9,622 bases of DNA from an uncultured Opitutia bacterium (GCA_903938935.1 CAJAFD010000002.1:1-9622); one strand, 5' to 3'. Counted from the stretch's first letter, positions 1 through 6,606 are shown. The notes: generated from the sequence alone by a model not told the origin. Program-made: numbers and translations.

Positions 1-161
1 GCGACGGGGCGGATGAAATCAGGGTAGTCGCAGCTCGCTTCCGAGTGCGTGCCAAGATCGCGCACGGTGTGGCCGGCGGTCAGGAGCATGGCTTTGATGG
101 CTTCTTTGTAGGCGAAGCCAGCGTGGTCGGAACCGATGGCGATGGTGAACAGCTGGGACAT
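1..161 (-). CDS. rpiB: Ribose-5-phosphate isomerase B, N-terminal part (cut by left edge)
   Basis: This is the first 53 residues of an RpiB/LacA-family sugar-phosphate isomerase, which interconverts ribose 5-phosphate and ribulose 5-phosphate in the cytoplasmic non-oxidative pentose phosphate pathway. The ATG is at 161-159. The N-terminus reads MSQLFTIAIGSDHAGFAYKE, with the family's G-S-D-H-A-G-F signature at residues 10-16. It is followed by a Rossmann-like strand/helix, the G-T-H-S segment at 37-40 and the C-D-Y-P-D-F motif at 44-49. The family is usually about 140-155 residues, so roughly two thirds lies beyond the left edge, including the catalytic cysteine region. No Shine-Dalgarno motif precedes the ATG. 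The HAD phosphatase gene ends 163 bp upstream on the same strand. The identification rests on these motifs; the LacA/LacB subfamily cannot be excluded from this fragment alone. Confidence 0.93.
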   Translation of the reverse strand, partial: MSQLFTIAIGSDHAGFAYKEAIKAMLLTAGHTVRDLGTHSEASCDYPDFIRPV

Positions 162-216
162 GGCGGACAGTGGAGTCGAGTTAAGGAAAGTGCCGTGAGG
201 GCGTTGGGCTTGGGTC

Positions 217-245
217 GTTATTCGATGGTCGCAGAAGGGTCGCAA
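217..245 (-). promoter_or_regulatory. Possible sigma-70-like promoter for rpiB
   Basis: Read on the minus strand, TTGCGA (245-240) and AATAAC (222-217) are separated by 17 bp. Each matches the sigma-70 consensus hexamer at four of six positions, and they lie 56-84 bases upstream of the rpiB start. Just upstream, at 251-266, a weak 5-bp stem (TTTCC/GGAAA) is followed on the minus strand by TTTGTTTG. It could be a poor terminator for the HAD gene. Both signals are weak and may be chance; the rest of the 162-324 gap shows nothing else I can support. Confidence 0.25.
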
Positions 246-324
246 ACAAATTTCCCGCGCCGGAAAATGACTTGGGTTTTGTTGAGATGGCGAATGAGAC
301 GGGCCAGCCGGGGATAAATGTTTT

Positions 325-1008
325 TTAAGTGCCGTCGATCAAGCGCCAGAAGGCGGTGGCGTCGCTGAGGTCGGGCAGGACGGCGGTGGGGGCGTGAGCG
401 GTGAGCGCAGCGACGCTGTGGCTGCCGGTGGCGACGGCGAGAGTCTGAGCACCGATGATGCGGCCGCAGGCGATGTCGTGAGGCGTGTCGCCGATGACCC
501 AAACGTGCTCGGGCGCGAAATCGACTCCGGTGTGTTCGCGGGCGCGACGGAGGGCGTGGGGGCCGAGGTCGTTGCGGTGTTCGCTGTCATCGGCGAAGGC
601 GCCGAAGGGAAAGAAATCCCAGAGGCCGTGGAAGCTGAGTTTGGCGCGGGCGCCGCGTTGGACGTTACCGGTGAGAAGGGCTTGGGTGATGTTGGGCCGT
701 GCGGCGGCGGTGGTGAGAAGGGCGGGGACGCCGGGCAGGATGAAGGCGCCGGGGTTGGCGAGCTCGCTGGGTAACGTGGCAACGTAGTGGTCGAGGAAAC
801 GGGTGAAGTTTTCCTCCGAGATGGGAAGATCGTAGCGCGTGAAAATCTGGCGCAAGATGTGGCGATCGGTGCGGCCCGCGTAGTCGATATCGTCGAGGCT
901 GGCCTGGATGCCGTGGAGTTCGCGGAGCGGGGTGCGGAGGGCGCGCATACCTGCGCCGCCAGAGGTGAGGAGCGTGCCGTCGATGTCCCAGAGTAGGAGT
1001 GTTTTCAC
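325..1008 (-). CDS. HAD-superfamily hydrolase, phosphoglycolate phosphatase-like
   Basis: This 227-residue soluble protein is predicted to dephosphorylate a small phosphorylated metabolite by way of an aspartyl-phosphate. HAD motif I is D8-I-D10-G-T, with D8 the expected nucleophile and D10 the acid/base. Motif II is the Thr of L-L-T113-G-N. A lysine at 123 is a motif III candidate. Motif IV is V-I-G-D174-T-P-H-D178, which binds magnesium. A helical cap of about residues 20-85 follows motif I, as in the Gph/PGMB-like class. The start is GTG at 1008: an in-frame TAG lies three codons upstream, and the next Met (residue 21) would remove motif I. The gene precedes rpiB on the same strand and diverges from a lipoprotein gene. 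Its GTG lies inside a 12-bp palindrome. The substrate cannot be read from the sequence; phosphoglycolate or a sugar phosphate is typical of the class. Confidence 0.9.
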   Translation of the reverse strand: MKTLLLWDIDGTLLTSGGAGMRALRTPLRELHGIQASLDDIDYAGRTDRHILRQIFTRYDLPISEENFTRFLDHYVATLPSELANPGAFILPGVPALLTTAAARPNITQALLTGNVQRGARAKLSFHGLWDFFPFGAFADDSEHRNDLGPHALRRAREHTGVDFAPEHVWVIGDTPHDIACGRIIGAQTLAVATGSHSVAALTAHAPTAVLPDLSDATAFWRLIDGT

Positions 1009-1016
1009 GTGAAACT
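1001..1016. promoter_or_regulatory. parS-like palindrome (possible ParB-binding site) over the HAD start codon
   Basis: GTTTTCACGTGAAACT contains the perfect 12-bp palindrome TTTCACGTGAAA at 1003-1014. It matches the widely conserved chromosomal parS consensus TGTTTCACGTGAAACA at 13 of 16 positions, including 13 contiguous bases. The mismatches are confined to the outer bases. The palindrome overlaps the GTG start of the HAD gene (1008-1006) and lies in the divergent gap before the lipoprotein gene. No parA or parB gene is in the window. A local operator for another dimeric regulator is the alternative. Confidence 0.45.
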
Positions 1017-1079
1017 AAAGGTGGCGAGGTGCGTCACTGAGTTGCGAATCTAAATGGAAGTGTTAACCTATTTACCAAG

Positions 1080-1520
1080 ATGAAACGTTTTAAACTCGGA
1101 CTCGTGGTGGGAGCTTTTTGTTGGGTCGTGGCGTTGACGGGATGCGCGACGCCTGAGGCGCGGATTCAAAAAAATCCGGAGGTCTTCGCGCGGCTCTCGT
1201 CGGCGCAGCAAGAGATGATCAAGAAGGGACAGGCGGGCGTGGGCTTTGACCAAGAGATGGTGAAGCTGGCGCTAGGTGAACCCGACCGCATCGTGACGCG
1301 CACGGATGCGCAGGGCACGACGGAGATTTGGAGTTACATGATCTACGATTCCAACGACGGGGTGCTCCTGTATCGCGGCTATTATCACCGTTATTACGTG
1401 TGGGGTGATCCTTTTTATCCTTACTATTTGAGTCACTCGGCGCGGCGGACGCGGGAGCAACTCAAGGTGGTGTTCGATGCGACCGGTAAGGTCGCGAGCA
1501 TCGAGCAGGAGAAGCGCTAA
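1080..1520 (+). CDS. Small lipoprotein, distant BamE/SmpA-OmlA-like
   Basis: This is a 146-residue predicted lipoprotein. A basic N-terminus (MKRFK) and a hydrophobic stretch at about residues 6-19 lead to the lipobox L19-T-G-C22, where signal peptidase II would cleave and C22 would be lipidated. Residue +2 is Ala, which in a diderm would favour the outer membrane. Residues 50-90 contain a G-x-x-x-x-M-V-x-x-A-L-G-E-P-D pattern followed by E-I-W-S-Y. This resembles the SmpA/OmlA (BamE-like) fold, in which a helix pair precedes a short sheet ending in W-x-Y. A Tyr-rich segment at about 98-117 follows. It then closes with K-V-V-F-D-A-T-G-K-V, a typical beta-hairpin end of such domains. It is the only plus-strand gene, divergent from the HAD gene, and ends 5 bp from the convergent transglutaminase gene. 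The fold assignment is by pattern only; a role in outer-membrane assembly is not shown. Confidence 0.85.
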   Translation: MKRFKLGLVVGAFCWVVALTGCATPEARIQKNPEVFARLSSAQQEMIKKGQAGVGFDQEMVKLALGEPDRIVTRTDAQGTTEIWSYMIYDSNDGVLLYRGYYHRYYVWGDPFYPYYLSHSARRTREQLKVVFDATGKVASIEQEKR

Positions 1521-1546
1521 AAATTTCAGGCCGGAACAAGCCGGCC
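1521..1546 (-). terminator. Possible Rho-independent terminator overlapping the transglutaminase stop codon
   Basis: On the minus strand a perfect 6-bp GC stem, GGCCGG (1546-1541) with CCGGCC (1534-1529), encloses a 6-base loop. It is followed directly by the TGA stop (1528-1526) and then AAATTTTTAG. The stem lies inside the last codons of the transglutaminase gene. The T-tract begins several bases after the stem, so efficiency may be modest. No T-tract follows on the plus strand, so it would not serve the lipoprotein gene. Confidence 0.4.
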
Positions 1547-2389
1547 GTTGGTCTGGCGGACCTTGACGTCGACTTTAAGCGAGCGAGTGGGTGCGCCGCG
1601 ATACGTGCCGTTAATAGGGCGGATGTCGGCGTAGTCGCGGCCCACGGCGACTTTGACGTACCGGTCGTCGGCGGGACGGTCGTGAGTGGGATCAAACGCC
1701 GCCCACCCGAAGCCTGGGACATAGGCTTCGATCCAAGCGTGCGAAGCTTCGATCTCGCGCGGGCGGCGGGTGGTGTTGAAAAAATATCCGCTCACGTAAC
1801 GGGCGGGAATGCCGAGGCTGCGACAAAGGCCGAGATGGACGTGGGCAAAATCTTGGCAGACACCCATGCGAAGTTTCAAAGCGTCGTTGGCGCGGGTGCT
1901 GACGCCGGTGGTTTTCGGTTTATATGCGAAGGTGCGGTAGATGTGGCGACCGAGGCGGCAGACTTCGTTCCAGACATCGGCGCGGCCGTCGCAGAGGGCA
2001 TCTTGAGCTTCGCGCCAGAGCTCGACCTCGAGCGGCACGTAATGAGAGCTGGTGTAAAACTCGGCAAACATCTCGCGCTCAGCGGAGTGTTCGAGATCGG
2101 ACGAGGAGACGGAGGGGACGCAAGGGCGGTCGTCGTTGGGCGTGGTCTCGACGAGCGATTGGGCTTCGACGATGAGCTTGGTGTGACCTTCGGCGATGTC
2201 GAAGTAGTGAATCGTGTTACCGTAAAAATCGCTGTAATCCTGCGGGGTCGCGGTCGGCTCGAGTCGCAAGTCGAAGTTCACGCATTTTTGGAAGGCGTCG
2301 TCGATGGGGCGGAGACGCACTTCGTTGAAGCTGTCGTGCGCTTTGCCAGCGTAGGTGAAAGTCGTGCGGTGAAGGATGCTCAGGTGCAT
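1526..2389 (-). CDS. Bacterial transglutaminase-like family protein (papain-like fold)
   Basis: This 287-residue protein has no signal peptide, so it is probably cytoplasmic. Residues 1-80 form the bacterial transglutaminase N-terminal beta domain (MHLSILHRTTFTYAGKA, then N-E-V-R-L-R-P and F-Y-G-N). Residues about 140-240 are the transglutaminase-like core. The catalytic Cys178 lies in G-V-C-Q-D-F-A-H, His217 in S-H-A-W-I-E-A-Y, and Asp233 in A-F-D-P-T-H-D, so the Cys-His-Asp triad is complete. Members of this fold act as proteases, amidases or, less often, true crosslinking transglutaminases. The gene is the last of a three-gene minus-strand run, 66 bp after the alpha-E gene, in the conserved neighbourhood also seen at Mycobacterium tuberculosis Rv2411c-Rv2409c. 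The expected role is hydrolysis or transfer on a peptide-like amide made by the neighbouring ATP-grasp protein; that is inference. The actual substrate is unknown. Confidence 0.93.
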   Translation of the reverse strand: MHLSILHRTTFTYAGKAHDSFNEVRLRPIDDAFQKCVNFDLRLEPTATPQDYSDFYGNTIHYFDIAEGHTKLIVEAQSLVETTPNDDRPCVPSVSSSDLEHSAEREMFAEFYTSSHYVPLEVELWREAQDALCDGRADVWNEVCRLGRHIYRTFAYKPKTTGVSTRANDALKLRMGVCQDFAHVHLGLCRSLGIPARYVSGYFFNTTRRPREIEASHAWIEAYVPGFGWAAFDPTHDRPADDRYVKVAVGRDYADIRPINGTYRGAPTRSLKVDVKVRQTNGRLVPA

Positions 2390-2455
2390 GGGCCAAGCGG
2401 CGTCTCAATCAGGTGCGCGGTCAGCGCGGTCGCAAAGGGAATTATTGCGTAGCCA

Positions 2456-3457
2456 CTACTGTTGTTGCTGTTGCTGCTGTTCCTCGGCGCTCGATTCGGC
2501 GGGATAAAACATGGTCGTTTGCACGACCTCTTCGCCGATGGTGTCGAGGGTGGTCTGCACTTGTTGGAGGAATTCGTGGAGGCCTTGGTCGATGATTTCG
2601 GCGATGCTCAAGGATTGGAGATCGGCGAGCAGGCGGCGGGCGGCGCGGGCGGCATCGGATTTGGGGCGGGCGCCGGTTTCGCTCAAAATGCGGCGGAGAA
2701 AATCGTCGATCTGGGCGACGCAGTAGTGGAGCGAGCGTGGAAAGGAATCAGAGAAGATGAGAAACTCGGCAGCCTTCCAAGGTAGAATGGCGCTGACGTG
2801 CGCGCGGCGGTAGGCTTCAAGGGCGCTGGCGGAGCGGAGGACGGCTTGCCACTGCGCGGTGTCGACGGCGCCGCCGACGTCGGAGGCGTTGGGGAGGAGA
2901 ATGTGGTATTTGACGTCGAGGATGCGGGTGGTCTTGTCGGCACGCTCGATGTATTTGCCGAACTGGATGAACTCCCAGCCTTCGCTGCGGGAATAAGTGG
3001 CGCCGGTGAGGCCTTGGAAAAGATGGGAGGCTTGTTTGATGCGGGCGAAAAATTCGTGGGGGCCGCCGGCCCAGACGTCGGTGGTGTTTTGCGATTTAAG
3101 GTAAAGATGGAGTTCGTTGATCGTCTCCCACATCTCGGCGGAGATTTGGTCGCGGATCATGCGGGCGTTTTCGCGGGCAGCGAAGACGCAGGCGAGGATG
3201 GAGCCGGGGTTGCGCAGGTCGAAGGCAAGGAATTCGGTGACCGTGCGGCTGGTGGCGGTTTTGTAGTGCTCGGCGAAAAGCTTTTCTTCGCCCGTGCTGA
3301 GGATGATGGAGTCCCAGTGCTCTTTGAGGCTGGCGTCGTTGAGGCCTTGGAAATCGAGGAGGAACTGGAGGTTAACCTCGAGAAGGCGGGCGATGTTTTC
3401 GGCGCGCTCGATGTATCGGCTCATCCAATACAGCGAGTGTGCGACGCGGGAGAGCAT
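2456..3457 (-). CDS. Alpha-E domain protein (DUF403) with polyglutamine tail
   Basis: This 333-residue, almost all-helical protein belongs to the alpha-E family. The start is the ATG at 3457, giving MLSRVAHSLYWMSRYIERAE, the family's canonical N-terminus. The open frame extends upstream to 3805, but that extension is an Arg/Pro-rich reading of the ATP-grasp 3' end in another frame. Two Y-I-E-R-A-(E/D) motifs at residues 15-20 and 169-174 mark the internal duplication, and A-R-E-N-A-R is at 94-99. The conserved acidic and arginine helices suggest a ligand or metal site, but no catalytic activity is established for the family. The protein ends with S-S-A-E-E and seven glutamines (327-333), an unusual low-complexity tail. 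The gene lies 80 bp after the ATP-grasp gene and 66 bp before the transglutaminase gene, so the three are probably cotranscribed and work together. Confidence 0.93.
   Translation of the reverse strand: MLSRVAHSLYWMSRYIERAENIARLLEVNLQFLLDFQGLNDASLKEHWDSIILSTGEEKLFAEHYKTATSRTVTEFLAFDLRNPGSILACVFAARENARMIRDQISAEMWETINELHLYLKSQNTTDVWAGGPHEFFARIKQASHLFQGLTGATYSRSEGWEFIQFGKYIERADKTTRILDVKYHILLPNASDVGGAVDTAQWQAVLRSASALEAYRRAHVSAILPWKAAEFLIFSDSFPRSLHYCVAQIDDFLRRILSETGARPKSDAARAARRLLADLQSLSIAEIIDQGLHEFLQQVQTTLDTIGEEVVQTTMFYPAESSAEEQQQQQQQ
2459..2479 (-). repeat. CAG/CAA trinucleotide tract encoding Gln7
   Basis: Seven consecutive glutamine codons, a mix of CAG and CAA, directly precede the TAG stop of the alpha-E gene. 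Interruption of CAG by CAA would limit slippage compared with a pure tract. Copy number could still vary between strains without disturbing the folded domain. Confidence 0.9.
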
Positions 3458-3537
3458 TACGTTGGCCTGCGGGCGAGAAGGCGGGAGTTTGTTGGCGGGA
3501 GGCACGGCGGAAATTTCTAAGGGTAGATGCGCTGGTT

Positions 3538-5022
3538 TTATTCGTCGCCCTGGAGGACCCAGGTGTCTTTGGAGCCGCCGCCTTGGGAGGAGTTGACGAC
3601 GAGGGAGCCCTTGCGGAGGGCGACGCGCGTGAGGCCGCCGGGCGTCACGGTGATTTTTTTGCCGTAGAGGATGTACGGGCGCAGGTCGATGTGGCGGCCT
3701 TGGAGTTCGCCGTCGCAGTAGGTGGGCGAGCGCGAGAGGGCGATCGGATCTTGGGCGATGAAGTTGCGGGGATTGGCGGCGACTTGCGCGCGGAAGCTCT
3801 CGCACTCGGCTTTGGTGGAAGCGGGGCCGATCAACATGCCGTAGCCGCCGGCCTCGTTGGCGGATTTCACGACGAGCTTGGAAATATTTTCGAGGATGTA
3901 TTTCCGGTCGAGCGGCTCGGCGGCGAGGTAAGTGTTTACGTTGGCGAGGATGGGTTCTTCGCCGAGGTAGTATTTGATGATTTTCGGGACGTAGGCGTAG
4001 ATGACTTTGTCGTCGGCTACGCCCGTGCCGATGGAGTTGGCGAGAGCCACGTGGCCGGCACGGGCGGCGCCGACTAGGCCCGGGACACCGAGCATGGAAT
4101 CGGCGCGGAAGACGGTGGGATCGAGGAAGTCGTCGTCGATGCGGCGGTAGATGACGTCGACCTGAACGAGGCCGGCGGTGGTGCGCATGTAGACTTTGGA
4201 GTCACGCACGACGAGGTCGCGGCCTTCGACGATGGGGATGCCCATCTGGCGGGCGAGGAAAGTGTGTTCGAAATAGGCGCTGTTGTAGACGCCGGGGGTG
4301 AGAAGGACGACGTTGGGTTTGTCGGTGCGGTCGGGCGCGAGGTAGAGGAGGGACTTGAGGAGCGCGTCGCCGTAGGTCTCGACGGGGCGCACGCCGTAGC
4401 TGGAGAAAAGATTGGGGAACGCCCGGCGCATCGCGACGCGGTTCTCAAGCATGTAGGAGGCGCCGGAGGGACAGCGCAGGTTGTCCTCGAGGACGAGGTA
4501 GTTGCCGGCGTGATCGCGGATCAGATCGGTGCCACAGATGTGAACGTAGATGTCGCGCGGGACATTAAAGTTCATGAACTCGCGGCGAAAATGTTTGGCG
4601 CCGAGGATGAGCGCGGCGGGGACGATTTTATCCTTCAGGATTTTTTGGCCGTGATAGAGATCGTGGAGAAAAAGATTCAGCGCGGTGATGCGCTGGATGA
4701 GGCCGGCTTCGAGTTTGGCCCATTCGCGACTTGGAATAATGCGCGGGATGAGGTCGAAGGGGAAAATGCGCTCGGTGCCCTCGGAGTCGTTGTAGACGGT
4801 GAACGTGACGCCGCGGCGCAGGAACGCGAGGTCCACGGCGGCGCGACGCTGGTTGAAGTCGGCGGCGGGGAGCGTGGTAAGACGTTCGGCGAGGCGGCGA
4901 TAATGCGGGCGAACGGTTTTGCCGTCGGGCTCGAACATCTCGTCGAAGAATGAGCCGGCGTCGTAGGGGGTGCTGATGAGCGACACGTTTAAGGGTTTGA
5001 TTTGCTGGTAGTCCCTGAGCAA
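3538..5022 (-). CDS. Circularly permuted type 2 ATP-grasp protein (DUF404/DUF407)
   Basis: This 494-residue protein is from the first position of the ATP-grasp/alpha-E/transglutaminase cluster. ATP-grasp enzymes of this permuted class are expected to activate a carboxylate as an acyl-phosphate and form an amide or peptide bond. Landmarks are Y-D-A-G-S-F-F-D-E-M-F at residues 20-30, the V-L-E-D-N-L-R-C-P-S-G-A-S-Y motif at 177-190 with acidic and Asn residues fit for metal/ATP binding, L-E-N-R just after, and the C-terminal N-S-S-Q-G-G-G-S-K-D-T-W-V-L. Length is normal for the family. There is no signal peptide. The stated start is TTG at 5022, with AAGGA only one base upstream, which is poor spacing. 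An ATG at 5063 in another frame encodes MTKTKPTELDWQ and would join this frame after a one-base shift, so the true N-terminus is uncertain. The substrate is unknown; glutamate-like amide formation is inference from the fold. Confidence 0.9.
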   Translation of the reverse strand: MLRDYQQIKPLNVSLISTPYDAGSFFDEMFEPDGKTVRPHYRRLAERLTTLPAADFNQRRAAVDLAFLRRGVTFTVYNDSEGTERIFPFDLIPRIIPSREWAKLEAGLIQRITALNLFLHDLYHGQKILKDKIVPAALILGAKHFRREFMNFNVPRDIYVHICGTDLIRDHAGNYLVLEDNLRCPSGASYMLENRVAMRRAFPNLFSSYGVRPVETYGDALLKSLLYLAPDRTDKPNVVLLTPGVYNSAYFEHTFLARQMGIPIVEGRDLVVRDSKVYMRTTAGLVQVDVIYRRIDDDFLDPTVFRADSMLGVPGLVGAARAGHVALANSIGTGVADDKVIYAYVPKIIKYYLGEEPILANVNTYLAAEPLDRKYILENISKLVVKSANEAGGYGMLIGPASTKAECESFRAQVAANPRNFIAQDPIALSRSPTYCDGELQGRHIDLRPYILYGKKITVTPGGLTRVALRKGSLVVNSSQGGGSKDTWVLQGDE

Positions 5023-5100
5023 GTCCTTTGCCAGTCGAGCTCCGTCGGCTTGGTCTTAGTCATTTGCGCGTGGCGCTCGTGGGATCCGTTGGATGGATGT

Positions 5101-5135
5101 AATAAAAAATCCCCGCCGGTGAAGGCGGGGATTTC
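5101..5135 (-). terminator. Rho-independent terminator of the sucAB-lpd operon
   Basis: On the minus strand, AAATCCCCGCC (5134 downward) pairs with GGCGGGGATTT around a 6-base loop (5123-5118). This gives about an 11-bp, GC-rich stem, followed by a run of T (5109-5104) and ATT. It lies about 50 bp past the lpd stop codon and about 40 bp upstream of the ATP-grasp coding region. It should insulate the cluster downstream from the TCA operon. Confidence 0.88.
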
Positions 5136-5184
5136 GGTGGACTCACCGCGGGATGAGCGGCGTCCGGAAGGCGATCGTGGCGGC

Positions 5185-6570
5185 TTAAAGCGCGTGGAGG
5201 GCTCGCTTGCTGACGGCGAGCGCGGCTTCTTTGACGGCTTCACTCATCGTCGGATGCGCGTGAACGGTGCGCGCGAGGTCTTCGGCGCTGCCGCCGTACT
5301 CCATGTGCGTCACGATCTCGCTGATCAATTCGCCGGCGCCTTTGCCGAGAATTTGGGCGCCGAGGATTTTATCGGTTTTCGCGTCGGCGATGATTTTGAC
5401 GTAGCCTTCGGTGGCGTCGTTGGCGAGGGCGCGGCCGTTGGCGGCGAAGTTGAATTTGCCGACGTTGATCGCGAGGCCGGCGGTTTTCGCTGCGTCTTCG
5501 CCGAGGCCGATCGAGGCGACTTCGGGATCGGTGTAAACGACGGCCGGGATCAAGTCCCAGTTCACGTGACCGGCTTTGCCAGCGATCCATTCGGCGACGG
5601 CGACGCCGTCTTCCTCGGCTTTGTGCGCGAGCATGGGACCGGCGACCACATCGCCGAGCGCCCAGATGCCGGGGACGTTGGTCTTGAGGTGCGCGTCGAC
5701 TTTGATGCGTTTTTTCTCGTCGAGCTGCACGCCGGCGAGATCGAGGCCGAGGCTGTCGGTGAACGGCCGACGACCGACGGCGACGAGGACTTTGTCGGCG
5801 GGGAAGGAAAGTTTTTCGGTGCCGCGCTCGGCGGTGAGGACGCCTTTGGCGTAGCCGGTGACTTTCGCGCCGGTCTCGATCTTGAGGCCTTGCTTGGTGA
5901 GGATGCGGGTGAAGTTGCGGACGATGTCGTCGTCGTAGGTCGCGATGATTTTAGGGAGAAATTCGACGACGGTGACGTCGGCGCCCAAGCGAGACCAGAC
6001 GGAGCCGAGTTCGAGACCGATGGCGCCGCCGCCGACGACCACGAGTTTCTTCGGGACGCTGGAGAAGTTGATGGCGTGGTCGCTGGAGACGACGTTGGTG
6101 CCGTCAAATTTCATGAACGGCAACTCGACGGGCGCAGAGCCGGTCGCGATGACGATGTTTTTGGCGGTGAGTATTTCGTCGCCGACTTTGACCGTGGTCG
6201 GCGAGGTGAAGCTCGCGGCGCCCGTGAGGACGGTGATCTTACGGCCCTTGGCGAGTTGGGCGACGCCCCCGACGAGCTTCGTGACGACGTCGTCTTTTTT
6301 CTTCAACAACGTGGCGAGGTCGAGTTCGACGCCGCTGAGTTTGATGCCGTGGGCGGCGGCGTGCGAGCGGGCGAAGACAAATTGCTCGGAGGAATGAAGC
6401 AGCGCTTTGCTGGGGATGCAGCCGACGTTGAGGCAAGTGCCGCCGAGGGTGCCGCGTTTGTCGATGAGGGCGACTTTGAGGCCGAGCTGCGCGGCGCGAA
6501 ACGCGCAGACGTAGCCGCCAGGGCCGGCGCCGATGACGATCAGGTCGAAGGAAGTAGGAGCGGAAGACAT
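5185..6570 (-). CDS. lpd: Dihydrolipoyl dehydrogenase (E3)
   Basis: This 461-residue FAD-dependent disulfide oxidoreductase reoxidises the dihydrolipoyl arm of 2-oxoacid dehydrogenase complexes and passes electrons to NAD+. The FAD-binding G14-A-G-P-G-G19 motif follows a beta strand. The redox-active pair is Cys46/Cys51 in G-G-T-C-L-N-V-G-C-I-P-S-K. The NAD-binding motif G-G-G-A-I-G is at 180-185, the second FAD contact A-L-G-D is at 304-307, and the C-terminal dimer-interface active site H439-P-T-M-S-E444 supplies the His-Glu dyad. Length matches the family (about 460-475). The ATG at 6570 sits a few residues before the first strand, as expected. The gene lies 93 bp after sucB in the usual E1-E2-E3 order. 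It may also serve pyruvate dehydrogenase or glycine cleavage if no other E3 is encoded. A hairpin with a T-run lies in the sucB-lpd gap. Confidence 0.97.
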   Translation of the reverse strand: MSSAPTSFDLIVIGAGPGGYVCAFRAAQLGLKVALIDKRGTLGGTCLNVGCIPSKALLHSSEQFVFARSHAAAHGIKLSGVELDLATLLKKKDDVVTKLVGGVAQLAKGRKITVLTGAASFTSPTTVKVGDEILTAKNIVIATGSAPVELPFMKFDGTNVVSSDHAINFSSVPKKLVVVGGGAIGLELGSVWSRLGADVTVVEFLPKIIATYDDDIVRNFTRILTKQGLKIETGAKVTGYAKGVLTAERGTEKLSFPADKVLVAVGRRPFTDSLGLDLAGVQLDEKKRIKVDAHLKTNVPGIWALGDVVAGPMLAHKAEEDGVAVAEWIAGKAGHVNWDLIPAVVYTDPEVASIGLGEDAAKTAGLAINVGKFNFAANGRALANDATEGYVKIIADAKTDKILGAQILGKGAGELISEIVTHMEYGGSAEDLARTVHAHPTMSEAVKEAALAVSKRALHAL

Positions 6571-6606
6571 AGGAGTATTTGAACGACGAAACGGCGAGGA
6601 ACGCAG

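Noticed and set aside
45..502. Small open frames on both strands around the rpiB-HAD gap
   Set aside because: They overlap the rpiB and HAD coding regions out of frame and have biased Arg/His or Gly/Val composition with no recognisable motif.
2396..2450. Tandem GACCGCGC half-repeats between the alpha-E and transglutaminase genes
   Set aside because: Two 8-bp copies in a GC-rich gap are readily explained by base composition, and I see no promoter hexamers with good spacing beside them.
1682..3520. Plus-strand open frames opposite the transglutaminase and alpha-E genes
   Set aside because: Antisense shadows of genes with intact motifs. The apparent LLLLL start near 2462 is the Gln tract read on the other strand.
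3458..3805. 116-residue N-terminal extension of the alpha-E frame
   Set aside because: It is Arg/Pro-rich, overlaps the ATP-grasp 3' end in another frame, and the family's canonical N-terminus begins at the ATG at 3457.
5064..5100. Search for a promoter of the ATP-grasp cluster just upstream of its start
   Set aside because: No pair of -35/-10-like hexamers with acceptable spacing. The GGATCC there is a common 6-bp palindrome.
5002..6582. 526-codon plus-strand open frame antisense to lpd
   Set aside because: It mirrors the lpd codon pattern in a GC-rich gene, is full of Gly/Asp/Glu/Ala runs, matches no family I recognise, and lies wholly over a certain gene.
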